Shown here piece after piece: positions 47,494 to 57,600 of a stretch of 64,000 nt of DNA. Below the pieces are notes generated by a model. It was not told where the DNA came from. It worked only from the letters and a program-made list of their open reading frames with translations, and searched no databases. The stretch's first letter is position 1. Each line of letters opens with the position of its first letter. Source of the stretch: Craterostigma plantagineum. Lineage: Eukaryota > Streptophyta > Magnoliopsida > Lamiales > Linderniaceae. The position numbers were made by a program, and so were the translations under genes. The stretch covers positions 1 to 64,000 of the forward strand of contig JAPQWV010001375.1 of NCBI GenBank assembly GCA_027422505.1, in the 5' to 3' direction.

Positions 47494-48540
47494 TTACGGA
47501 CAGTAAATTCTTTGCAATACCAGGCACAACAAAAACATTGTGCAATTTAATAGAATCCGAAACAGATAATGTACCAGTGTGCGATATAAATTTGCACCAT
47601 TACCCACTGTGACGTGATCAGTCCCGGAATAGGAAGAGGCCGAGTCAAGGTTGGAAGCATCAGAAGTCATGTGGGCTGAGGCCCCAGTGTTGAGATACCA
47701 ATCGGACGGGCTTGGGTGAGAGATGGAACAGCCCGCTGAAAAGGCTTCCGCAAGATTCGCCGAGGAAGATGGACGACAAGAACGATCATACGTCTGATCA
47801 AAGCGCTTAGGGCAATCGAAAACGTCATGATCGGTTTCACGACAGAATTGACAGCGGGGAGTATACTTGCGACGACCCCGACTGCCATGGCTGGTATTGC
47901 CCCGACCTCGGCCATGAGAGGAGCCACGCCCTCGGCTGTTTGAAGACGCGCGACCACGCCCTCGAGTGACATCAGTGAAAGCAGCCTGTGATGGAGACTC
48001 ATCGAGAGATTTCTGGAAAAGCTCGTGGCTGTGTGCTCTAGCCAGTAAGGTCGAAAAATCTGGGAGAGGAATTTGAGCCATCTGGGCAGCGGTAAAACTC
48101 GAGAAGATCGAACCTAATCCCCTCAAAAACCAGTGTGATTTATCGGATTCATCGATGGGCCGGCCGATCGCTGCGAGTTGATCACAGATGGACTTGAAGT
48201 TTTCGGACTCAGCCACCGTGAGAGAGCCGCGTTTCATACTCAATAAATCATCTTTCAGACCGAGTTCACGTGCTTTGGAGTCGTGGCGATACGCCTGAGC
48301 GAGAGCATCCCAGACGTCCTTGGAGGTTTTACACCCAATGATAACGGACATGGATTCTTCGGTTAGGGTGGAGACCAAGAGAAGTTTGAGGAGTTGATCT
48401 CGAGATTGCCACTTTGTGAATTCCGGGTTGGTTGTGGAGGAGCCGGCGACAATGATTTGGGCTGGCGGCGGAGCACAAGAGCCGTCAAGAAGGGCATGAA
48501 TGCTTGGCTTGTGAGAAGTGGTTCGATCTGAGCATACCAC
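47494..48540 (-). pseudogene. Gag and protease region of element A
   Basis: 348 codons with a UBN2-type gag domain, an RGRGR-rich stretch, a CCHC-like knuckle (CQFCRETDHDVFDC) and a degenerate protease (WYLNTGASAHM, where the active Asp is Asn). An upstream ATG frame (near 48612) stops early, so the gag start is damaged. Confidence 0.8.
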
Positions 48541-48670
48541 AACAGATAATTGGATGAAGAGAGCTTAATTCATGGTGGAAAAAGGAAGGGTGGGAGTTTC
48601 AGGCTCTGCCATGGATGAACGGCGAGAAGGAAGGTTCCCCTAGGGTTTCAAGCCAGTTAGGCTGATACCA

Positions 48671-48818
48671 TGTAAGATTGGTATTATTCCTTAACTGAAT
48701 GAGATTACAACCATAGCATATATAGATACAAGAATAACATATTCTAGGAAAACAAATAAATATAAAATTATAGAAGATATCCTAAGGATCACGATCTGTA
48801 TCATTAATATCATTAATA
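48671..48818 (-). repeat. 5' LTR of element A
   Basis: About 148 bp; pairs with 40140-40285. Confidence 0.85.
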
Positions 48819-48823
48819 CATGA

Positions 48824-48960
48824 GCTGGGGAATTTCTTTTTTTTTTCTTGGTCTTTGCTGGGCTTGGGAGAATAGTCAAGTCAACTTCTGTAAAATTCCA
48901 ATCTTCCCTGTTTATTAGATTGTTAGATTATTATTATTTTTTGTCTTTTTTTGTTTATGT
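48824..48960 (-). repeat. Duplicate of the NBS-LRR upstream region
   Basis: It matches 60391-60520 (GGTCTTTGCTGGGCTTGGGA and onward to the TTATTATTATTTTTTGTC tract), with scattered differences. It is the continuation of the fragment at 40019-40139, separated by element A. Confidence 0.85.
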
Positions 48961-50228
48961 TTTTGTCTTCATTTCAATATGTCATCGGTTATTAGATTAT
49001 TATTCAATTAGAAAGTCAAGCTTAAGAACTCCAATATTACATATGGTTAGAATACTACTACAGTATATCTGTCGGAGAAGGCCGGGCTGCGTCGAGTACC
49101 TCTTCGCAATCAACGGATAGATCGCTTCGGCAGCTGCACGTAGGATTGACCAACGAGTGAATCATGTGGGATATGATCTGAATTCTCAATTGGAAAGTGT
49201 ATAACGGGTACTACGAGGCCCAATAGATCATCTTGATATTTACAAAAGGGTAACTGATCTCATGATCAGACTCGCTGTGAGGGGAGAATTGATGGGTCCA
49301 ACAGCATGTGTTGGCTTTTCAACTGGAAAGACCATACGCATTAATCTAGTGGGAAGCAAACTACCCTTTATGGTTTTGACAACCGAACCGGCTAGTCCGG
49401 CCGCAAGTCCCGTGAACTTGTCGGAATTCCAGTTCGGATCACGTTCGGTTCGATTCATCTTTAATTTGGAAAAGTAAAAAGAAAAATTCTGAAAAAAATA
49501 AACTAAAAATAGAGAAGTAAAAATATATTTTTGAGTTATAGTGGTTTACCTTTTAGAGTTACTTTTTCAAGGTTGTGGGTTCAACTCTTCACTAGTGCAT
49601 ATTATTGATTTTCTATTAAAGTAACTTTTGAACCTCATTTCAGAATTAATTTTTTATCTCCCAATTTTTTAATTAATTTTAACCCTCATTTTATAGATTA
49701 AAATTTTTACGCCCTATTTTACAATTACTTTTTAATCCCCAACACGTTTAATTTTATTGATTTAGTCATAAAAATAAATTTATATATATATAAGCACATA
49801 TTTACTCCAAACCGGTTAAACCACAAATCACTAAAATTTCATGTCTCATTCAAAAAACCAGTTTTAAAACATGATACCCTTTTTTGTTGCTCAATTACGC
49901 CGGTAAGAGGCTTGCTCCGTTGCTCATTGAAAAATACACGATCTGTTGAGTGGAGCAAGCGAGAGGGAGGAATGAAATGTATCCGGGTGGACATGAGTGA
50001 GAACGATCTAGTTTATTGAGATAGTTGAGAGTATGCACAGATATATTACTAGGACGGTTATGTGTTTAACACCAAAATGAAATTTGTACATCGTAGGATT
50101 TTCAATATAGTAAACTATGTCTCTCTATGAGTGTAGGCAGTATTTTGGTTGAATCATTGAAATCTCGTTTCTTCTCGGTATCATATGAGCTTTATTTATC
50201 CCGATAAAACTATTGCGAAGCCCAAATC

Positions 50229-50283
50229 AGTTTGAGCAAATCTGTATTTTCAATATAGAAAGTACTGATTTGCTCAAACTGAG
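50229..50283. repeat. Near-perfect 17-bp inverted repeat
   Basis: TCAGTTTGAGCAAATC and GATTTGCTCAAACTGA lie about 20 bp apart. A related unpaired copy (TCAGTATTTTCAATATAG) follows at about 50310. Confidence 0.8.
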
Positions 50284-51499
50284 AAATAAGAAAAAAAAAT
50301 CAGTATTTTCAATATAGTCTACTGTATCCTAGCAAATGAGTTTGAGCAAAGGCATCGATCGACCAACGCTTATGTAAGTTCGCTGAATATGACTTCATAT
50401 CTTGTTGCGCCATGTATCCAAATTTTACTCAATTCTTCAATCATCAAAAGGGTCTCTTATCTTCACTCGTATGTGAGGTTATTTTTCTAATGTAGCAAAT
50501 TTTATTCTTATATGAGAACCATTATAATTCAGATTGCAGCCTCGCCAAGGAGAGAATAACATAAATACACCAATTTTAAAAACTGAACTACAAAACTAGT
50601 TAACTTTCTGATTAGCCTTACAAAACTAGTCAAATTTTTAGTTTTAACTATTTTTATGTTTCTTTCTAGACACAAAACTTAATAAAATTAAAGCTTTGCC
50701 ACCAATCATTAATTTCAATTAGTGTAAAATTACTGAAAATTAATCCTCGCCAGATAAAAATTAAAAGTAATATAAAGCTTTTTTTTATTAATCTTATTCT
50801 TAAATAATTAAAGGATGACTATCATGATCCTACAATGTATGCAATATTTTGAATTGTGTTAAAATAAAACCTTTTCCGGATTTGTTCTATGTTTGATTCT
50901 CCCAAATAGGCTCCCGCGGGGCAGAGAGAGGGAAATATGTATCCCCGGGGAAACCCCCTCGTCCCGTTCCTCGATATATTTTAATATTTATATAGTATTT
51001 ATTATATCAAATTTGTATTGTTAAATATAAATAATATTTAATATATTTTAAAATATTAACTGTAGCATATAATATATTCTGCCAAGAAAAATATATTCAA
51101 CTATATATTATATTATATATATATTTTTAAAATATCTCCGAGGCGAGAATCCCCGCTGGAACGGGGCAGGGATCGCCCTGTTGACGTTCCTATTCCAAAT
51201 CCCACGCACGCACAAACCCGTTTATAGAAAAAATAAAAGAAAATAAAAAATCAAGTAAGTTCCATCCATTGCAATAATGAAATAAAAATTCGACTAAGAT
51301 TATCGGTTAATGAGGCAAATAAATTAGTTAATGCCGCGTTTTACTTGACGAGGTTAATAATATGATCATTATTAGTTTTTGTACTAATTGGAAATAATGA
51401 TTGTTGGTTATTATAAAGTTGTGTGGTGAAAAACAGAAATAAAAATATTTAAAACTAGAAACTTAACTAGTTTTTGAGACGTTATAAGAAAGTTAGCTA

Positions 51500-51578
51500 G
51501 TTTTATATTTATATATATATATATATATTATATTATAATATATATATATATTATATATATTATAATATATATATATAT
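51500..51578. repeat. (TA)n tract
   Basis: Long runs of TATATA with interspersed TTATATTATAA; self-complementary. Confidence 0.8.
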
Positions 51579-51579
51579 A

Positions 51580-52135
51580 ACGGTAATCTATAAAAAATAC
51601 CCAATTGAATAAAATTTTTACACTAACTACCCATGTCAGAAAATTTTACAGATAGGTACCCGGTTTAATTTTACCAGTTCTTCAGTCATGTCGTACCTTC
51701 CTGTGTGTATATTGCGTACCATAACACGTTGATATAGGGTACCTAAGTATAACATACGTCGTACCTACGACATGCCTGTGTATTACATACGGCGTACCTA
51801 AATATAACATATGTCGTACCATTTTCTGTTATATAGGGTACCCAAATGTCTTGATATAGGGTACCTAAATATAATATACGCCGTACCTACGGCATGTCTG
51901 TGTGTTACATAGGGCGTACCTAAATATAACATACGTCGTACCATTTTCTATTATGTAGGGTACCCAAATATGTTGAGATAGGGTACCCAAATGTGTTGTA
52001 TGATGTACTTTCGGGGATCGGGTACCTATGTGCAAAAAATTTATTCTGTTAGGTACCTATATATAAAAAAATCCTGATTGGATACTAAATTACAAGTTTT
52101 TTTCCAAATAGGTACTTATGTGTAAAAACCCCTAT
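51580..52135. mobile_element. Inverted-repeat element rich in GTACC / GGTACC motifs
   Basis: The left end (ATACCCAATTGAATAAAATT, ATAGGTACCCGG) is similar to the complement of the right end (GTATCCAATCAGGATTTTTT, ATAGGTACCCGA). The interior contains a 122-bp tandem duplication (GATATAGGGTACCTAA at 51731 and 51853). No coding capacity. In design it resembles the GGTATAAT element at 14468. Confidence 0.5.
51731..51974. repeat. 122-bp tandem duplication
   Basis: Two copies start at 51731 and 51853, each with several GTACC motifs. Confidence 0.85.
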
Positions 52136-52178
52136 ATATTATTATATCGTATATATTTTCTTTCAGGTGTTAAAAGAA

Positions 52179-55100
52179 GGGGCAATTACGGATCAGGCCC
52201 TAGAAAAGTTTCAATTTAGTGATCAGGCCCTGTCAGAATAATCTTTAGTTTAAAGGACCAGTTTTTTAAAAAATTCAAAGGTAAAGGCCCAAACTATATT
52301 TTTACTAAAATACCCTTCGTAAAGGGTTCTCTGAAGTGGTATTCGACGCGATATTTACGTTACATAGATCTGACGACTTGTTACCGTAATAACCAAACAC
52401 GTTACTTTAAACTGATAAAATGTTACTTCCCGATAGTAAACTGTTTTTTTATGCATTTTTATATATATTCGGCTAATCGAAACCCAGTTTTCGCAGAATC
52501 AAGCACAATCGACTATCCCATCAACCAATCAATTTCAACGTGTTCACGTAGGATTTATCTGATATTGCTGAAGTACGATGTATGAATTTTGATGAATTTT
52601 TATACGGTTTGAAATTTGAGAAAAAACGGGCCAAATCGAACTATATTTTCGTAGCAATTGCAGCTAATCTTTGTGTATTCGAGGTATCCATCGTTTGGGC
52701 ATTTCATAGGCTCTGTCAATTTTGAACAATCGTCACCTCATCAATTTTGAAACGTACGTTGTGTGAAAGTGGTCGTATGGAAGGCATAGATTCATCTGGA
52801 ATAAGTGTTACTATTTTATGCATTCTTGTTACTGATTTATGTTTTCGTGTTATAAACGTACGAACAAAGTGTATCATGATACAAAAGGTAACTTATAACC
52901 GATTTGGTCATTTTTGGTATATTATGACCTAACTTTGTTTCTCAAAAGTATTGTTGTGGTATTTTGCTTAACGGACCTGTTTCGATAATTTTTGGCACAG
53001 AACTGTTACTTCATGAAATAGAAACGTTACTTGGATTTTCTAAGATGGTATATTATGATGTATTTTTGTTTTAAGCATCGATGTGTTATTTTATTTTTCT
53101 TAGCAGACCTGTTACGATAATTTGGGGCACTTAATTGTTACTACCTCAAAAGTTACTTGGAATATCCGACGTGGTTTATTCTGATCTCCTTTTGTTTTTC
53201 ATAAGTATTGATATGGTATTTTATTAGCAGGCTGTTTCGATAATTTGGCATGGAACTGTTACTATATGAAATCGAACCTTTACTTTTTTTTATCTGAAGT
53301 GTTATACTACGGCCTACTTTTGTTTTCATATGTATTGATGTGGTATGTTTTTTAGCAGACCTGTTTCGATTTATTTGACGTGGAACTGTTACTAAATAAA
53401 ATATAAGTGTTACTTGTTCTATCGAAAGTGTTACTAAAAGTACATGAGTTGTTACTAAATAAACAATAAACATTATTGTGGATTTGGGGGATTTGGGGAT
53501 TTGGGCGGAATTTGGGGATTTACGATACATGGTAAATTTTGGGCGGGATTTGTGGATTTGGGCGGGATTTGGGGGTTTGGGCTGGATTTGGGATTTTGGC
53601 AATATGGTATCGGGCCGTGTTACTAAAAACTATTTAACTGTTATCGGTTACTTAAATTATGTTACTGAACGTTGTTTATGTGTTACAAATTGCGCCGCTA
53701 TCGTACTGGGGTTTAGGGTTATGTGTTTATGGAGATTGGTGGCATTCGCAACAATAAACCCAAGCTGTAAACATGTTAATGCTCCAAAAGATATGGGTTT
53801 TAAACGGATTTACGATACATGGTAAATTTTGGGCGGGATTTGTGGATTTGAGCGGGATTTGGGGATTTTGGCAATATGGTATCGAGCTGTGTTACTAAAA
53901 ACTATTTAACTGTTACCGGTTACTTAAATTATGTTACTGAACGTTGTTTATGTGTTACAAATTGCTGGCTCGTTTCACTATCATCCACCTTCATCGAACA
54001 ATGTGGCTTTTAAAGGAATTTGGTGTGATAAATGGATCAAATCATACATTTACAAGTTGTTAATCTTGTAAATCTCGATCAATGTGCATTTATGAACGAA
54101 ATTAATCGAATTAGTAATGTGGTACTGGAAACCTATTATGTGGTATCATAATCTGTAAACACGTTATTCGCTAGGTTTGCATTGTTATTTTATAGCAAAC
54201 ATGTAGTATTACATGCGGGCAATCTGGTACTGGTGACGATAACGAACCATCCTATTAAAATTCCTTAACAAATAACTTCGAGAATGTATCAAATACAGAT
54301 TTACGACATATAAAATGATATTTGTGGTTTAATTTTAAACTTTGAATACGTTTGTGATAAAATTCGTAATGTTATGTCTCATTAAAAGAGATACTAGTGT
54401 ATGTTGTGAAGGAATAGCTATATTTATAGATGATATTTTATCTCAACTTTCACATATTGATATCAACATTCGCAAAACGTGTCTTTTAAAGAAATTTTGT
54501 GATTTAGCTTCATCATATCATCTATTTCTATGAATTTCAATCTTATATAACCGAACGAAATGAATTTATGAACGAAATTTAATCGAAATAGTAATGTGGC
54601 ATTGATTAGCTATTCTGTGGTACTTGTAGCTACAAATTTGTTATAAATATTGCGTATATTGTTATTTTTTATCAGATATGTGGTATTATTTGCAGGCAAT
54701 GTGTTATTGTACTGTTAATATCTCTGACATTCTAGAAACTCCTAGAATGTTCTTAACGAAATGTTACCCAAATTGCGTGAATTGTTACTCAGAATAAAGA
54801 AAATGTTACCGACCAACTTTTTATTGGCAAACGTGTTATTTACGGGTAACGAGTCGTTATTAATCTCTCATTATATGTACGTTTTGCGGATATATTTGTT
54901 ATGAATATCTAGACATATTGTATTATTGTTCCACGAATTGTTACCCAGAAAGCATGAAGTGTTATTCAGTGACCATTTTAATTAGCAAACGTTTACCACT
55001 TAGATCTCATCAAAATTCTTCATTATTCCATGATTAACATCAATAATTATTGTCGATAACTAAGGCCCATGATGAAATTGTGTCGAATTTACATTATCTG

Positions 55101-56841
55101 GTCATTAAAGTCGAGATTTCACCGTATTAAATGAAATTTCCGAATTGTGTTTGAAGCTTTTGTGCTTTATGAACTTCGAAAATTCTCTTTGAGTATGAAG
55201 ACCCATTAAAAATTGAAGCCGGTACAACTTTGTGCTGTTAGTAACGTCGAGATTGGATCAAATTTGGAACATGAATTTCTTCTTTCGATCGATTGAGTGT
55301 AAGGAATGTGTTATTGCAGGAAGCGGTATTATTTTTGAATGATATGTTACTTTTGCAACATGATTTGTTATTTATTAAAAGAAACGTAGTATTTTCTGCT
55401 ATACGGAAAACATTTATTTTCTCACAATTAACGTCACTAATATCTGAAATTTATCAACACTTATGATCAAATTAACGATAATTTCACCTTATATCATCAC
55501 AATCGTGGAGATATCTTCGGGTCTTATATCATCACATTTATATTAAGTATTTTTTTCGTCGATTTGGCATATGTCGAGTTAAATATGCATCATTTAGGTA
55601 TTTTCGTCTGATTTATTCGTTTATTAGTATTGGTATTATAATTGATAAAGTTATTACAAAATATATGCGATATTGTACTCAATACAGACAATTTGTTATC
55701 CAAATGAATGGAAGTGTTTTTTTAAGCCCAAAACTGTTATAATTATCTCAACAGCTATAACGGATCATTTAGGTATCCTGTGGTAAATTTCGCATATGTC
55801 AGGGATATTTATGTCTTTTTGCAGCCTTTAGGTAGTTTTCACTGAACTTTTCGAAAACTAGGTCCTTTAGCCTAAATTAAATTCAAGTGGGGCCTGAACC
55901 TAAACTTAAATATGATATTGGGGCCTGAACTTTAATTTTTTTTTTTCTCCAAACGATAGCTTGCATTAATAACAAAGATACAGGGCTAAATAGCCCAAGG
56001 GGTCTCACCGGTACATCGTTAACCGGGAGAACAAAGGCTCACAAAGGAGCAAAACAATCCCACAAGGGGAAACAAACACTCCCAGCATGGGAGAAAATGG
56101 TCCACAACGGACAAAAAAACCGACAGAAAACAAAACACCATTATCTACGACCAAGAACTAAAGAACCTATAACAGAAAAAGCGGTTAGGCTAAATCTACG
56201 ATACTCTTCACTTTGACCTGGTCTTCGACTTCTGGGTTTTGTTTTCATCGGACTGAAGGCTCCACAAGGGAGAAAAGGCTCCCGATCCAAGGGACGGGAG
56301 AAACGAGATCCCACTACGGGACGCTCAAGGAAAGCGAACTGGGACAGTCGATGGCGGACACCGGCCCAACGTTGGAGGATGGAGAGACGGTGGAGTAAGA
56401 CGAGCGCCTGACGGGCGGGCGGACAGCGGGCGGGCTGATGGGCGGGCGGGCTGGCGTCGACAGCGGGCAGAGGGCGGCGGACAGCAGCGGGCAGTGGGCG
56501 TCGACACTGGAGGGTGCCGTCGATGGATTGGAGCAAGATATATATATATATATATTTTAAAAAAGAAAAAGCTGAAAAAAGAAAAAGTAAAAGTAAAAGG
56601 GCTCCCCCAACCTCCACTAATGGAGGCGGGGGAGGAGGTTAGAGGGTGGTGTGGGACTGTTGTTGGAGGAGAAGGGTAGACGGTGGTTGGGGGGGAGGGA
56701 GTTTGGGTGGCGGCTGTGGGGTGATGAAGGTTGTGGGGCGATGAAGGGTTAGGGTTTGAGGAGAGAGGGAGGAGAAAAAATTAGAGAGAGAGTTTTTATT
56801 CTCACGAGCAGCTCGAAATCCTTCTGAACTTTAATTAACCC
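52179..56841. mobile_element. Non-autonomous Mutator-like element (family member 2, 4.7 kb)
   Basis: A perfect 9-bp target duplication TTAAAAGAA lies at 52170-52178 and 56842-56850. The ends are GGGGCAATTA and TTAATTAACCC, followed inwards by CAGGCCC and AAGGACC blocks in inverted orientation. They are shared with 7656-8970. A 9-bp duplication with long inverted repeats is the Mutator signature. The interior is AT-rich, repetitive (many GTTACT and TGTTAC words) and without a transposase. A retroposon has inserted in its right inverted repeat. Confidence 0.8.
55938..56823 (-). mobile_element. Poly(A)-tailed retroposon inside the Mutator-like element
   Basis: A 13-bp direct repeat CTGAACTTTAATT flanks it (55925-55937 and 56824-56836). 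The left end is a T-run, meaning a poly(A) tail on the minus strand. On the minus strand it opens with a TC-rich leader containing AAACCCTAACCC and ends with GCAAGCTATCGTTTGG before the A tail. At 886 bp with variable-length target repeats it fits a LINE-type or truncated LINE retroposition. An open frame at 56141-56617 has no recognised domain. Confidence 0.8.
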
Positions 56842-56872
56842 TTAAAAGAAAAATGGTCCCAATTTCCATGGC

Positions 56873-57064
56873 AGGTTGTATTGGAAGGTGAGGTACGTGA
56901 CGAGGTTAGAGTTCCTGTGGGACAGCGTGAGGCGGAGTAAGGAGACGGAGATGCCGGAGTTCGTGCACGTGTTTGACCGGGAGATGGAATCTCGGCCGTT
57001 GAATTTAGATTACGGCCTCGAAAGCGATCATCCGAGGGTCATCGTGCATAAATACAAGTCATGA
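56873..57064 (+). pseudogene. Unrecognised terminal exon or gene fragment
   Basis: After a plausible acceptor (CCATGGCAG) an open frame encodes LYWKVRYVTRLEFLWDSVRR and ends HPRVIVHKYKS with TGA at 57062-57064. Codon use and composition look coding. I do not recognise the family. The Mutator-like element ends about 30 bp upstream, inside what would be the preceding intron, and no upstream exons were recognised. Confidence 0.45.
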
Positions 57065-57600
57065 ATCGACGGTCTCCACTTACTACTCGATGAGGTGCAT
57101 CGGCTGATAAAAAATACTTCTCTTTAGTTTAATCTTTTTAGAAAGTTTTGACAACACAATGCAAAATAATGGTTCGCGGGAAACGAATTGCAAGACAACA
57201 TCTTAGGAATTCAGAATCGAAAAAACGATTATATCAAGAAATCGAAAAGGCAACAGTATGGGGACGGGCAACAAGAAGCAACAAGTGCTACCGAGCAACT
57301 ACAATGGCAGGGAAGAACGATGAGCAACAGTTCTGAAAGTTTTTAGCATTTCTTGTTAGATCGATCCCTCTCTCGATATAATATTTCTAATTTATATATT
57401 TTTTTCCTTTTTTAATTTGTTTCTGATCCAACAACTGATAATGATGAAATTTTTGAGTCCAATATTTCAGGATGAATGATGATAAATGATAAAGCCAACT
57501 TAAATCATTCAAAATAAAACTTAAGAAAAAAAAAAGTGTCTGCAGGAAGGATTAACTTTTTTTATTATCATATCTTCTGCAGAGGAACAAATAATGGCAC
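57065..57600. other. Intergenic
   Basis: No recognised genes or repeats; 3' flank of the NBS-LRR gene. Confidence 0.5.

Larger units (their letters stand above)
40140..48818 (-). mobile_element. Ty1/copia element A (host of element B), internally deleted
   Basis: Short LTRs lie at 40140-40285 and 48671-48818. The target duplication is CATGA at 40135-40139 and 48819-48823. On the minus strand a TGGTATCAG primer site follows the right-hand LTR, and a G-rich polypurine tract (GCGGGGG) precedes the left one. The allele without insertion is visible in the duplicated promoter at 60380-60395 (ACCATGAGATGGGG). The coding part is broken (gag at 48540-47494, integrase and start of RT at 47368-45815) and resumes at RNase H after element B. 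Confidence 0.9.
48961..52169. other. Gene-poor, repeat-rich stretch
   Basis: A GC-richer patch at 49060-49480 might be an old coding relic but has no recognisable family and is interrupted by stops. 49500-51600 is AT-rich. 50905-51190 has C/G-rich ends (CGGGGCAG, CCCCGGGG) in an AT-rich body and may be an old inverted-repeat element. No intact gene is seen. Confidence 0.4.

Noticed and set aside
49060..49480. Possible coding relic (PGCVEYLFAING and neighbouring frames)
   Set aside because: Stops interrupt it, no family was recognised, and no splice sites give a consistent frame.
56141..56617. 158-codon minus-strand open frame as a gene
   Set aside because: It lies wholly inside the retroposon, starts with a low-complexity hydrophobic/YIYI stretch from a TA tract, and shows no known domain.
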